Positions 36,478 through 50,600 of a stretch of DNA of 64,000 nucleotides are shown here, in pieces. Position numbers and translations under genes: made by a program. Origin of the DNA: Gentiana macrophylla (Eukaryota; Streptophyta; Magnoliopsida; Gentianales; Gentianaceae); the NCBI GenBank assembly GCA_026214975.1, contig CM047814.1, forward strand, positions 21,351,541 to 21,415,540, in the 5' to 3' direction. Under the pieces are notes generated by a model, which was not told where the DNA came from, ran no database searches, and saw nothing but the letters and a program-made list of their open reading frames with translations. Numbering within the stretch: the stretch's first letter is position 1; every line of letters starts with the position of its first letter.

Positions 36478-37560
36478 TGTTAAAGCTCAAAACAACACCA
36501 GAGGAGTGCATTTTTGTCAAATGGTTAATTGAGGAGTTAGTTACAACCGCCACAAGTTAGTTACAGCAAGTTGGAGATCCTAATCCTATATAAAGTGTAA
36601 TTAGATTAGTGATTAGTCATCAAGAATGCACAACATTCATTCTAGAGATGTTATTGATCAAAATATCTAGTTTCCAGTTTTCCCGCCATTTTTCTGTTTT
36701 GAATTTGTGAAGAAGACATTTAGTTTTTCTGGAAATCGAATAAGTTCTTGTTTAGATTATTGTTTCATTTCTGAATTTTAATATGGTATCAGAGCAAACT
36801 ATCCGCTGATCATTCTCAGTTCAATTCTTAGAGTAATTGCGTTTCTGTTATCAATTGTTTGAAGGTGGTCATCAATGGCTGAAAGTTCTAATTCCAGTCA
36901 TGATAATCCGAGTTTGGTAATTGTTCGTCCTCTCTTGAAAGGAGCTGACAATTACAATCATTGGAAAAGGTCAATGACCAAGGTTTTATCATCTCGTGGT
37001 AGATTGAATCTTGTTGATGGTTCATCAACGATGCCAGAAGTTACTGATGCAAGTTATGCTGCTTGGATGCAAGTTAATGATCTTGTTCGTTCATGGCTTA
37101 TCAGTTCCATGGTTCCTACTGTTGCAGAAAGTGTCATGTATTTTGACACAGCAAGGGAAATCTAGACTGATCTTCAAGAGAGATTTGGTCGAGGTAATGC
37201 TTATAGAATTTCAAATCTTGAAGAAGAAATATAAAAGATTAAGCAAGGAACAGTATCTGTTACTGATTATTACACCAAACTTAAGTCTCTTTGGGATCAG
37301 TACTTCATCTTGAAGCCTATATTCCACCTTGTGTATGTCCTGCATTGCAAATAATAAGGGAATACTATGATAATGCATACACAACCAGATTTGTAAAAGG
37401 TTTGAATGGCAATTTTAGTGCGGTTAAATCTCAAGTGTTGATGACTATTCATTTGCCAAGTGTTAAAACAACCTTTGTAATGGCACTAAATGATGAGCAG
37501 CAATTGGATTATAATTTCTTGCTACACAATCTCGAGTATGTCTCAAATAAAAGTTACTAA
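36478..37560 (+). mobile_element. 5' part of a Copia element (LTR, primer site, gag)
   Basis: A short LTR of about 306 bp (36478-36783) starts TGTTAAAG and ends TTTTAATA, where TTTTAACA would mirror the start. A TATATAAAG promoter word lies near 36588, and TGGTATCAGAGC follows directly at 36784. Gag starts at 36875 (MAESSNSSHDNPSLV, LLKGADNYNHWKRSMTKVL) and is stopped at 37165, with frame-shifted continuation to about 37560 (TDYYTKLKSLWDQY, VKSQVLMTIHLPSV). No pol or 3' LTR follows, so only the 5' end is kept. Confidence 0.8.
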
Positions 37561-38640
37561 TTATCCATAAAGTGGTTATGTGTTACTTCCACAATGACTA
37601 TGCCGTGCAGTGCTGGGATGAGTGCTCCATTAATTACCCTCTGCCTCTTTGAACGGTGGGTCTCATCCAAAAAACATGAACAATAGGAGAGTGAACATGA
37701 ATGTCCCGTAAGAAGTGCGTATCAAAATAAAACTATAGAAGTCATTGCGCAGGCAATACAAAGTTCACTTTTGGTTAGTACAAAATAGTAATATGCTACC
37801 AAAATAAAGTACTGGAAAATAACTGAACTAAAATAAAAACATGTTGATTGTACTAATAAAGAAGTAGCGTAAGCGGACCAACTAAGTAAGGCCCTGGAAA
37901 TAATGATACGGCTCATTCTTTAACTTTGTCCCTAAAACAACAAGTTGTTCAATGCCAACACTTTAGTCTCAAACTAGCCTTGCAACAAGCTATGAACATA
38001 TAGTGAATGAATAATAAACAGTTTGTCACTGATTTCTCAAATCAAAACTCAAGATGATCGAAGAGTATAAGCCTAATTTGGTGTTCTGAGAAGATGGAAC
38101 AAAGTATCAACAAATAGTCTTCTCCAATCTCAGATGATCCCCTTTTATTGGCAAGATATCAGTAGCTGCTTCAATTAGGATGTAGTTGTTGCATTAATCA
38201 AATTGTAGTTACTAGTATCACATGAATACAATCTTGATCAATCAAAGTATGATATAATTCTTGAAGCGATTTTTAATTTCTTTTCATGATTTGTGTCTTT
38301 GATCTTGTAATGTAGCTTGATAAAAGTTGTGAAACACTTGTATTAATTAGATATATAAAGCGCTGTGCCTTGTGCTATAAGCAATACACTTCAGTACATG
38401 ATAAATCATATAGATAAAGTATCAATAATGAGGGGGTTCTGATCTATAATGACATGAATTAGCCTTTTAATAATAGGAAATTGTACAGCATACACGGTTC
38501 AAACCCTAAGCATCTAATCATATAGAATTCAGTCCAGATGCCAATCAAACCTTATTCATAATTGTATTATCTATTAAACAATCTAACAAAAGATCTTCCA
38601 CAAAACACATTTGAAATAGTGATGATTATCCCCCGTGTTA
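37561..38640. other. AT-rich stretch without recognised gene
   Basis: Non-coding. It may include the 3' end and LTR of the minus-strand Copia fragment that follows, but I could not define LTR borders. Confidence 0.4.
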
Positions 38641-38689
38641 TGAAAAACAATATTAAAAGTGAAGTATAGAATAGAATTAGATGAGTACC

Positions 38690-39050
38690 ATATGCAAATT
38701 AAAACATTCCTCAGAGTCTCACAGGTAGACTGGTGTGGAGGTTTGGTAAAAATATCTGCAATTTGTTTTTTAGCGGAGACAAACTCGATGCAAATGTTAC
38801 CATTGGCAACATGATCTATCAAAAGCGATAGTTAATGTTTATGCGTTTAGCTCTAGAGTGAATGCTAACATTGTGAGACAAGTTTATGGAACTAGTGTTA
38901 TGAAAAAGATAGACGCATTTGGAATGATGATATTGAAGTCGAACAATTGTTGCTTGAGCCATAGAAGTTGTGCATAACAGTTACTCGGTGACACATATCC
39001 TCATGCATGCATCCTCAGTTGTATCTAGTATAACATTTAGTCATTTCTTA
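38690..39050 (-). pseudogene. Copia RNase H fragment
   Basis: On the minus strand, reading from about 39050, the frame-shifted wording is CYAQLLWLKQQ, FDFNIIIPNASIFF, then MIDHVANGNICIEFVSAKKQ followed by IADIFTKP. This is the end of Copia RNase H. It faces the gag fragment at 36478-37560 and belongs to a different insertion. Confidence 0.8.
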
Positions 39051-39666
39051 GAGAAGATCGATTAGTTGTTCAAGTGAAGACTTATTCCTACTTTTCCGTA
39101 AGGGAAATGTATTATTCACTCCAAAGTACGTGGGTCACTTTGCGTTTCATTCTACATGTTCTTATAATTGATCAAAGCGTATGACTTGACTTATTAATTA
39201 ATTAATATGATCAGTGATGATAAAATGTGGAGTAAAATACAGGGCGACCCATTTACAACGAATAAATTATTCCCCTTTTCTTAAAAGGAAGTGGCTATCA
39301 AAAAAAAGAAAGTGAAGATTTATTATTCAACAACAAAATAGCAGTCTCTCACAAATATTGCGTTATACAGTTACAATTGGAACATGTTCTTGATTCTAAA
39401 AATGGAAAATGCACAAATTATATGGTAAGGAGAAACAGACGGAGATTGTATGTTGATAATTTAAACGCAACAACTCCGTAAAATGCTCTTTGGCCATAAT
39501 TTTTCTTTTCTCTATAACTATATCATTAGCTTTATTTTCATGTTTTTTCCAAGACAGCTTGTGGGCATCTCCTCTCTGTGCAGAGGTAGACGTCCCATTT
39601 TTGCTTTTTATTAATCACATAATCTATTTTTATTAATTAATTGAGCAATTTATATGTACTAATTGC

Positions 39667-42600
39667 ATGACAATGGCTCCACACAATCGAGTACCCTTTT
39701 TGTTAGCCCTCTTGGTTTTGTTCATATCTTCAACATTTACCAATGGGGTGGATGGAAAAACTGTTAAATACGATAGCCGTTCATTGATCATCGATGGCGT
39801 CAGAAATTTATTTTTCTCGGGTTCAATTCATTATCCACGAAGCCCTCCTGAAGTACGTTTATATATACCACTAACTCTATCAATTTTAGATTAGATTATA
39901 CTTTTGTTTTCTTTAATTAATGTGACATTATAATATGGTTAATTGGATGAACATTGTTATAGATGTGGCCGGATATCATTTCAAAAGCTAAAGAAGGAGG
40001 TTTGAATGTAATTCAAACTTATGTATTCTGGAATATTCATGAACCTGTACAAGGCCAGGTAAAAATTTATTCATTATACATGCATTATTATTATTATTAT
40101 TTTCAATTTTAAGTATCCTAGTTAAGTAAGTTGGTACTAATAACTAACCAATGTTTTGTTTTTTTGAAAAAAAAAAATAAAAAAAAAATAAAGTATAATT
40201 TTGAGGGTAGAAACGACTTGGTGAAATTCATCAAGTTGATCGGTGAGCAAGGCTTGTATGTAACACTCCGAGTTGGACCTTATATTGAGGCCGAGTGGAA
40301 TGCTGGGTATGATTTGATACAATTATTGTTATTACGGTTGTATTATACGCATTCTCGATCTTCATTTATAATATTATAGTATTACTAAAATATTACGATT
40401 TATTATACAGAGGATTCCCCTATTGGTTAAGAGAGGTTTCAAACATTACATTCCGGACTTACAATGAGCCCTTCATGGTAACTTCTAATCAAGATTTCTA
40501 TTAATTTTTTCTTTGATATTCTTACATTTAATTTTTCTTTTCAAACTAGCTTAAATGTGATTTATTATTTGCAGTACCACATGCAAAAATACACAGAAAT
40601 GATCATAGATATGATGAAAAAAGAGAAACTCTTTGCACCTCAAGGTGGACCTATTATCATGGCACAGGTTTGTATATGCATATGATGATATTCAAAAATG
40701 ACAAATATATATATAAAAATTTATTTTAATTTTTATTTCCAATTCTTAAGTGATTAATATTTATGTATTTTGGTCTCATATAGATTGAGAATGAGTACAA
40801 CAATGTCCAACTTGCATATAGAGAATCTGGTGTGAAGTATGTTGAATGGGCTGCTAATATGGCTTTGAGCACATATAATCAAGTTCCATGGGTTATGTGC
40901 AAGCAAAAGAAAGCACCTTCAACAATTGTATGTTTCTTCTCTCTCTCTCTCTCTCGATCTCGAGATCTCTCGAGAATATATAATAAAGGGCGTGGCGTCC
41001 TCTAATTCTCGAACGAGCTAATTGAAAGAAAATGTGTTATTACAGATTTCGACATGCAACGGTAGGCATTGTGGAGAGACATGGGATGGACCAAATGGAG
41101 GAGATAAGCCATCAATGTGGACAGAGAACTGGACGGCACAATACAGAGTGTTTGGTGACCCTCCTTCACAAAGAGCAGCTGAAGATATTGCATATGCAGT
41201 TGCCCTCTTCTTTGCAATGAATGGAACTCTTACCAATTATTACATGGTTAGCCCATATATAACCACCACCAGCAACAACGAGACGTTCATCACGTATTCA
41301 ATGAGTTACACTTAAAAAACACATGGAAAACGTCGTTCATTCTCTTTGACCAGTACATGCATTCGTGTTTTTTCACTCGTATGTGTGTTTTTTTCGTTTT
41401 GGCAGTATCATGGTGGAACTAATTTCGGTAGGACAGCTTCTTCATTCGTGACAACTCGTTATTACGACGAAGCTCCTCTTGATGAATACGGTAACTTGAG
41501 AATCATACATATACGTGACGAATTATATATGGTCATTAATGATGATATTAATGTGGTCACTAATTAACATGTTTCGTCTATGTATGTATGTAGGATTGAA
41601 AAGGGAACCGAAATTCGGTCACTTGAGGGACTTACACACTGCACTAAGATTATCTAAGAAGGCGTTGTTGTGGGGAACTCGGAGTGAACAACAAGTCGGT
41701 GTGAATCAAAAGGTGATTTTCTGAGGGCGTTTTCAAACTACGTTTAAGATGATCGCATCAATTTTAATCTTCATAAACGTATATAACATAACACGACCTT
41801 TATTATTATTATTACTGATACAGGTCGTGAAATATGAGATGGGAGATGGTAAAGCTTGTGCTGCGTTTCTGATCAACAACGACACAGCCGACGCAATGAT
41901 AAACTTCAATGGACAGAAGTACTTCATGCCCGAAAAATCAATAAGCATCCTTCCCGAATGCAAGACCGTGGTTTACAATACAATGACGGTATATACATAC
42001 ATACATAGATTCTTTTTATATCTATATATCCGTAATCAACATTCCCATTCGTGATTGAAGATATATATACGTATATATATTTACAGGTTGTTGCACAACA
42101 TAACTCAAGAAACTTCCATAAATCAAGCAAAGTTGGTGAACTCAAATGGGAGTATTTCCGCGAAAGTATACCTACAAAGGGACACATGCCTATCCAATCA
42201 AGGAATCCTTTGGAACTATATAGATTGACGAAAGATACCTCTGACTATGCTTGGTACAGTACCAGGTACTTACATATATATCCCACTTGTCTTCATTTTA
42301 ACACGACACACAAATATGTGTATCGAGCAGAGATCCTCTGTTGTGGCCCCGAAGTGCTGTGATTTGAATGAATTCAAATGACGTCGTTTTCTTTTTCCAG
42401 TATCCGTTTGCAAGCAAGTGATTTACCTTTTAAGACCTCAATCCAACCGGTTCTCCAAGTTGTGAGTCTCGGACATGCAATGCTAGCTTTTGTAAACGGG
42501 GAATACGTAGGTATGTATTCGTTGCACAACATATATCTTTAAAAAATAAAAGTTTAAATACGACATTTTCGTGACATATGTTTTGGTTTTGACAGGATTT

Positions 42601-43838
42601 GAACATGGTACCAATGTTAGAAAGGATTTCGTGATGGAAAGACCGATTAAGCTCAAGCGTGGATATAACGACATTACATTATTGGCAATGACCGTTGGAT
42701 TTCCGGTTAGTATATCTATATTCATTCTCGAATTCTTTTTGTATTTAAATGAAATTGATGATGTTTTTTTCGAATTGACGTGATAAATTACAGAATAGCG
42801 GAGCCTATATGGAAAAGAGGTTTGCTGGACCAGATGCTGTGATCTTGCAAGGTTTAACAACAGGAACACTTGATATCACTTTTAATAAATGGGGTCATAA
42901 AGTTGGTATCCAAGGTGAAGATGACAAAATCTACACCGAAGACGGCTCTCGTAAGAGGGATTGGAATTCGTTAAGCTCGGATGGATTAAATACTCCTGTC
43001 ACTTGGTATAAGGTAACTAATAGTAGTACATTATACTATAATTATACATATCGTGTTTTTATAAATTAGAATTCGCGTAAGTATATTAAACCGGGCTATT
43101 GTTTATTGCAGACATACTTTGATGCACCAGAAGGCACCAGTCCAGTTGCTATTAAAATGAATAAGATGGGAAAGGGTATGGTTTGGGTGAATGGTGAAAG
43201 CATTGGACGTTATTGGACATCATACCTTAACCCCCTTGGTTCACCAAGTCAAACTGAGTATGTCCATTTTTTAAAACTACGAAAACGAACCCGTGTTATT
43301 TAATTTCTAGACATGACTAATTAGTTTTGATGACTTGTATATATGTAAATCCAGGTATCATATACCGAGAGCGTTCTTGAAGCCGAAAAACAATCTAATG
43401 GTTGTTTTGGAAGAGACAGGAGGAGATCCTACGACAATACAGTTCGTGACAGTGAACAGAGACACGATCTGCAGTATTATTAATGAATATCATTTACCTG
43501 ATGTAAGATCATGGGAGATGACGGGCGGTGAATTCAGGGCGACCACAAGCAACTTAACGGCAATGGCTCGTTTAACTTGCCCCGACAAGAATAAAGTGAT
43601 CAAGGGCGTTGATTTCGCTAGCTTTGGTGATTCAGAGGGATCTTGTGGCGAACTCAGACTTGGGCGTTGCAATGTTCCAAGCACACTTCAATATGTGAAA
43701 CAGGCTTGCATGGGGAAGAACGAGTGCTCGATTCCGATGGATAAGAAACTACTACTTAGAGGAAGTGTAGATCCATGCCCAAATATCATGAAAAGATTGG
43801 CTGTTCAAGTGAGGTGTGGTCGTGCAGGCAGGAATTAA
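39667..43838 (+). CDS. BGAL: Plant beta-galactosidase (GH35) with C-terminal lectin domain, 16 exons, 838 aa
   Basis: Exons: 39667-39852, 39963-40058, 40194-40306, 40411-40477, 40575-40667, 40784-40927, 41046-41246, 41406-41490, 41594-41712, 41824-41988, 42087-42265, 42401-42510, 42596-42705, 42794-43012, 43112-43257 and 43355-43838. All joints keep frame. The secreted enzyme removes terminal beta-galactose from cell-wall galactans. A signal peptide (about 1-27) precedes the GH35 barrel, with GSIHYPR, the signature [13 protein letters not shown] (acid/base E189) and MWTENWT (nucleophile E260). YHGGTNFGR and FVNGEYVG follow. A galactose-binding lectin (SUEL) domain occupies about 752-838 ([19 protein letters not shown] ... 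VQVRCG). [18 protein letters not shown], in place of the common TGWF wording, suggests the BGAL7/15 and 13/14 branch. Another in-frame ATG lies two codons downstream. Confidence 0.95.
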
Positions 43839-46170
43839 CGCGGTGCGGATTGTGCCTGTATCGTTATTCTTTTTATCAATTTGATGATGCTGCCTCCATT
43901 TCTTTGTTTGAAGTTAAACTAGTGAAAATGCCCATTTTATTATCAGCTTTGTACTCTGTCCTTAATTTGTTTTCTTGATTTTATTATTGAATTCAATACG
44001 TGGGAAGCTAATTTTGTGTTGCATAGCTTCTCTGTTTCATTCTTTTTTGATATTTTTAATTCTTCATGTTTCTCCTTTATTTAAACCTTGGAATGACACA
44101 TATCAAATAAAATAAAACTTGACCACAACAATTTAACTGAACTTATTTAAGCACCACAATAATATTTAAAAATAGACAGTTATTGAGATACTCTTAAAAG
44201 CAAACGTAGATTTACCGTAATACTCTTAAAGGCCTTCATTTCTTTTCAAGAGAGGGACACATGGTTTAGTTGGGGATGTGGGAAAAATTATATCAGTATA
44301 CGAGAAACTCGATAAATAAATATCCGATAAAAGAATATCATCACTAAGATAATAGCTTATTCCGGTCTCGACTTGGGCATGTGTACTAAAGTATTAATTT
44401 CGTTAAACGACAAGAATAAAAAAGAAATTGAGAGAGAAGAGTTCTAATAAAAATATAAAATAATAAATCGATAATTCAAGTTAGAAATTTATATATTAAA
44501 CTTACATATTTTAAATTTTACATTTCATTTCATATTTTCTAAAAATATGTATTCAGAAGTAACTTTTTTTTTTAGCCATTAAACCAAATTCGATCACATC
44601 TTTAACTTTTTGTAGAAAGATATACAACTTTAGAAATATTTTGTTACGTAGTAGTAGTAAAGTAGTTACGTAAGGTGATAGTTCTTGAAAAGCGCTTTTC
44701 GATTAAACATGGGTAAAACCGAACTATCGTCCGGTTCAGGATCATTGTCATCATCATTAAACGTATTCATCACAGCTTGAATAATTTCATCAGCTAGATG
44801 TCATTATTTCTTTGTAAAGTAATAAATATTAATTTATCGATAAATGAATAAATTATTCATTTATCGATAAACAAATTAACTCGTTAAAACAATAATTTTG
44901 GTCGGTCCCAAATATATGTATTTATCGAGAATTTACGGTAAAAAAGCATTTTTTTCTAGAATAATCCATGTGCAATATTGATTCTCTGTAATGAATTTCT
45001 TGCTTACAAGTCTCATGAGTCATGTCTTTCTTGCTTACAAGTCTCATGAGTCATGGCCGGCTAAAGCTGAAGACTCCAAGTCCGATCTGCTTTTTATTTC
45101 TCGTCGGTGGCAATAGCCCTCTTGAAAGATAGCAATTGTCCTCAAGCTTTTTTGTTTTTCCTGTTGTCGTCATGTTTTTTTGTATTTTTATAGTTTTTTT
45201 CAGTCTTCAAAATAAATTACTCTGTTGTCAGTATCATCTTTCACGCCCCGTACACGCTTCTACAAGTCATGTCGATCTTTTTTCCAATCCAAATTTCTTT
45301 CTTTCTCTTCATTCATTCTACCTCTTATCTACTCTTCCCTTTCTTCTTATGGGAGCATAAACATGTCATTCTCTTTTGTTTCTTAGGGTTTTACAACCCT
45401 CTTTTTAAATTTTATTAAGGGTTTTACAACCTCCATTACGAATTTTCTTAATTAAGATACAACCTCTATTCCAAATTTTATTGAAATATAATCCTCTATC
45501 CATAATTTTATTAAGTTTTGTTTCCAACCATGTGTGGATCACAAAGGTGGTCCGCACATCATTTTTTTCTTTTGTTTAAGGAATCAACTTACATCCAACT
45601 ATCAATGTAGTTTTATTAGATATCTAGTTATCATTAATTACCTATAAATATTCAGATTCTCATACGCACATTAATTAGTCTATAAATATCAGATTCTCAT
45701 ACACGTACATTAATATTATCAATGCAATACAATATTTTTTTATATATTTCTCTATTAGTAATGTTTGATTGTTTTTTCTTCTCTAGTAACTATTTGAGAA
45801 ATATTTGTGTCACAACAAAGCAAAGTTATTAGTAGTCTGCGTATATATACTGAATAAGATCCACATGCCAAGAAATCAGACACCTTTTATTTTTAAACAT
45901 AATTTAAAAAGTGTGATCAAAATTGTTCTACAGGTCAATTAAGTAGCGCGTGGATATATCATACAAAAACTTCCCATGACAAAAATGCAAGACAATAAAA
46001 CTTTTGCTCATTGATTTTTTTGGAACCTATATGATTCAATAGGTATATATTATAATCAATACTTCCTAAAGTGTGTTAATGTCATAATATTATAGTTATT
46101 TTGTTACAAGATTATCATTCTTTCATCTAAGATATGATTTTTATGTTTATGGAAACGAAATACACACGCA
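43839..46170. other. AT-rich spacer downstream of the beta-galactosidase
   Basis: No gene recognised. It holds the BGAL 3' UTR, a perfect 39-bp palindrome (44833-44871), a near-perfect direct repeat of CTTGCTTACAAGTCTCATGA with GTCATG (about 45000 and 45028), and three or four degenerate units of about 45 bp built on TTTTACAACCTC (45386-45520). Confidence 0.7.
44833..44871. repeat. Perfect palindrome with 19-bp arms
   Basis: TTTATCGATAAATGAATAA is followed by one A and then its exact reverse complement. As single strand it would fold into a tight hairpin. No coding or mobile element was linked to it. Confidence 0.95.
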
Positions 46171-46503
46171 CACGTTGGTCTGCAGTGAAATTCGGACTGG
46201 ATCCATTTGAGTCATGAGAGAGAAAATAAAATAAAATAATATAAAGTAATGATTATAAAGTTGAAATGTTGTATTAAAATTTGTGTTGATGAAGAAATGA
46301 TTGGTGAGAGAAATATTATATTGATAAAGTAATTGTTGAATAGTGTAGGTGGTGAATAAAATGAATTGATTAATATTATTTTATTTGTTGATTGTGAAAT
46401 GATTGATGAGAGAAATATTAAAATAATAGTAAATAAGATAGTGGGTGAATAAAATATTTAATTGAATCCAAATGGATCCAGTCCAGTCCGAAACCAAACG
46501 GGA
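46171..46503. mobile_element. MITE with inverted ends TTCGGACTGGATCCATTTG
   Basis: The left end (46191-46209) TTCGGACTGGATCCATTTG is mirrored at the right (about 46467-46492), where the reverse complement reads TTTCGGACTGGACTGGATCC and then ATTTG. The interior of about 250 bp is AT-rich with repeated GATGAGAGAAATATTA-like phrases. There is no protein. The outer borders and target duplication are uncertain. Confidence 0.7.
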
Positions 46504-47653
46504 CCACATGTCTATTTTATTTTTATTTTTTTATTTATTTTTTGTGGCAGATAATTCATCATGTCCTACATTAATCCTACCACGTTGGGTGGTCTAGAAT
46601 AGCAACCATTGCTCAGAGGGAAAGCAATGTATTTCAATTCGATTCTTATATTAAAGATGGGTGGGGAATGAAGTGTTGTCCACTTCTGTCTCCGGTGTCC
46701 TAACTTCGTAGGGGCGTGTCTAATATATATATATATTTTTTGGTTTGGTTTTGTTTTGTTTTTGTATTTTTTTTTTTCAGGAAACAAAATATTAATATAA
46801 CTAGCAATAAGAATTAAAACTGGACAACCACCGAACAAGACAAAACCGGAATACTACCAGCCTACTACTGGGCACGATCATACTAACCAAACGAAAAAAA
46901 AAAACAAGGGGAGAACATCAATTACACCAAATGCTGTTTCAAAATAGATAACTTGATTTGGTAAAAGAATAAAATAGAAACAATCCGTCATATCGGCGAC
47001 GCCCATAACCTAAACGAAACCAACCACTATCAATTAGCATTCATAGTGAATGACCATGCCTCGATTTGAAAGACAGAGACCACCCAATACCAGAAGACAA
47101 AAACAAAATAGGACCATCACATTAAGCAAGAGTGTTTTTCTTAATACAATGTGTGTACCTTGATTAAGAGGATAAAAATCCTTTATACATGTCTTCCTGT
47201 GGGGAAGTGAATTAAGCGGCATTGAAGTCGTGGTTGACGACATGGAGCCATTATAAGGCTGCCATATTGCAATCATGGCTCATGGGGCAGTTATTATGGA
47301 ACACATGCAAAACGTGGGATAACGCCCACTAAATGAGATGTAATTGCCATGTGAGATCGAGAATGACCTGCAATAGATTGAGTATAAGTGGCCAAGGTGA
47401 ACTTGTACCACGTCAAAGAATATAAGATCATAGACGATTTGTGTCGTGTTGGCTATGAAAGCCGATGATGACTGCGCGCCATGTCGGATAGAGGACGACT
47501 GCGCCGTGTCGATAATTTGTTCATGGAGGCGACCTATATATGCTATCTCGAGATGAGCTTTACCGAGGTCATTTGATAGAAAGACAATCTTGAATTGAGC
47601 ATGTCGGTCCATCTAGTGAGATGACCGATTAAAGTGGATGGGTGCCACATGTA
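46504..47653. other. Spacer with a possible tRNA-derived SINE trace
   Basis: Around 46590-46660, GGTGGTCTAGAATAGCAACC and TTCAATTCGATTC resemble the A and B boxes of a tRNA-derived SINE, followed by T- and TA-runs. The rest (46840-47650) has no recognised gene. Confidence 0.35.
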
Positions 47654-50600
47654 TGTTGTTGTTAAGAACATTTTATTTGTTTTGATGATGGCCATACTCA
47701 TTTTTATATAGCAAGTTCTGAAATAAGTTAGAATAATCAGTATAAGACTTTACTTAGAGACCGACATGTTGTATAAGTTTAGTCAGACAAGCATTGTATT
47801 AGATCGGTAGGCTCGGTGGAAGACTAAAGATCACTAAGTGATGATGACCAAATACCAGCAGAGTAAAGTGAAGACTTATTGACTGACTTATAACCAGGGA
47901 AGTTGTGATGACCTTGGATGAGTCTAAGATATATTACAAGTGATGGATTCTATTCTTTTAATACGGTGTACACTGATCCCACTCAAATCAAGGATCAGTG
48001 AAGTACAAATTTACATTGGACATCAGAAATCAAAGTAGAAGGAAAAACAGCAAACCGGCTAAGTGAAGGTTCTGCCGGCTGACTAAAGGAATATCAGTGA
48101 AGAGTATCTCAATGGCGAATTGATGAACAAAATAGCCAAGTAAGTCAATATTTGATACTCATGATATCTGCAATATAATTAAATTGAAGATCAAGCAATT
48201 AATGCAGAATCAATCAAGGACGGATTTTATGAAGAACGTTTGAAGAAAATCCGGATCGCCAAAATCAATGAGGATTAAATCAAGCCAGAATCAAGGATGA
48301 TTCTGAGAATTAAATAGCCAACGGACGGATTTTTGAATCAAGGAAATCAAGGCTATAAATAGAAGACATTGACAGAAATACATACACATAAGCATAGATC
48401 AAAGAACTGAACCTTTGTCAATTTCACAAGCCTTCATTCATCAGATGAAAAGATACATCTAGCGAGATCAAACTCAGAGAGAACAGAGCATCAAATCTAC
48501 ATCAAGTCTCGAGTCGATCATCTCTCTGTGAATTTCAATTCACACCCAACTGAAGTAATTGAATCAGAGTGTCTGAGAAGGAATTGCACCCTTGAAGTGA
48601 TAGCTGCTGAAGGATTTGTTCTCAAAGGAGCAGTGTTGAAGACTGAGTCACTGAAGCTTTTGTAGCCAGGGAGTGATAGTCTTGAGATTGTGAAGCTCGT
48701 GTAGCCATGGACAATCATACTATTGTATTGGTGAAAGACAATAGTGAATTTCTCTAATCATCACAAGAGAAGAGTGGGTTAAGGGATTACACCATCCTGA
48801 ACCACTATAAATCTTTGTGTTCACTTACTTACTGCACTTTACCTTACTGCATTTCTTTATTGCACTTTAGTTATATTCTGTGTGTGTTTAAACCACTTTG
48901 AAACAACTTTTTAGAAGGGACTTATCCGCTTCCCAAAATCATTTATAATAAGAAAAGTTTTTAAAACTTCAATATAGTCATTCACCCCCCTCTGACTATA
49001 TTGTCACCCATCTCCGGGACCAACAATTGGTATCGGAGCAGTGTTCCTAGTATCAAAACATGTTTAGATCTGATTTCTGGTAACAAGGAGATCACATACT
49101 TTCAAAGTAGTTTTTCAAATCTGTGTCTTATATTTACTTCTGTCTACGACTATGAACTCTTCAAATTTCATGTCTAAAGTACATGTATTCAATGTAAACA
49201 ATTTTGATGAATATACAAAATAAGAATGTTGTCTCATCTTGCAGCAACTCATGAGGAGATGCTGGATGTTATTAACGATGGCCCTGTCAGGATCATGACT
49301 GTGGTAGCCACATGTCCAGATCAAGGAAATGAAATAGAAAAGCTTAAGAAGGATTGGACCAAAGATGATAGATGAAGAACAAATCTTGATTTTGTTGCAA
49401 AAAATATGATCTTAAAGACTGACAAACAATATGTTCATGAAGATCAAAGGCTGCAAAATAGCAAAGGAGATGTGGGACAAATTGACACTTATCAATGAAG
49501 GATCAGAGGCAGAAAAAGAAAATAAATTATCTGTTGCTAAACAGAAATTTGAGAATTTCAAAATGAAGAATGGTGAATCCATTGATCAAATGGATAACAG
49601 ATTTTCAAGCATCATCAGCGAACTACAGCAACTAGGACATACATATCCACAGAAAGAAGTTTGCCTCGAAAATCTTGAGAGGTCTACGAAAGATGGAAGA
49701 TAATCACATCAAGACTCAAAGGCATAATAGATCTTGCAAAAACCGACACCTTGACATCGATGTCTCAATTAAAAGCTCATGAATTTGAGTTGAATAGTGA
49801 AGACGGTGCACCAAGAGAGTCACATAAGGCGATTCACAGATCTGTTGCACCTCAAAGAAAGCAAAGCGGTGACTCAATCAAGAAAGAGACTCAAGAACTA
49901 AAGAGAGCAGATTGCTTTACTTATTAAATGCTTTGGCAGATTCAAGAAAAAGCAATACAAGGGAAGCTCTTCATCCAAAGATAAGACTTAGGCCAACAAA
50001 GACTTCAAGAAAAATGATGATGAATTCAGATGCTTCAACTGCAAGAACAAGGGACACTTCAAAGCTGATTGTCCAGAAGAAAACGACAGAGATGAAGAAA
50101 AGAAGATATACAAAGCGTCAAACAAAAGGAAAAGCATGAAAGCATTAAAGGCTGAAACCAGTAGTGACAGTGATGCAGCAGAATCATCTGATAATGATTC
50201 AGATGACAGTAAAGGTACCAGCTTAGACAATGACAAAGCCTATTTGTGTTTAATGGCAAAAGAAATCGAAGAAACAGAGGTACTATCTAGTTCATGCTCA
50301 TCTAATGCATCCACATCTGACACTGCACAATATTCTATTCTCCCATTAGACTCTGTAAACCTAATTCAAAATCTCATGAGTATATTTGAAGAAATTCAGT
50401 CAACTCATGAAATTATGGAACAAGAATGTAAGAATCTGAGAGAGGAAATAAAAGATTAAAGGAAGAACTGGATGAACTAAAAGCTGATTCAACCGGTAAG
50501 GAAGTACACTTAGACGATCAACAAGCAACATATGATCACTCATCTGGTGCTGACAGACCAGCTAAGGAAACCTCCCTACCAGCTAAGACCACCACTACAC

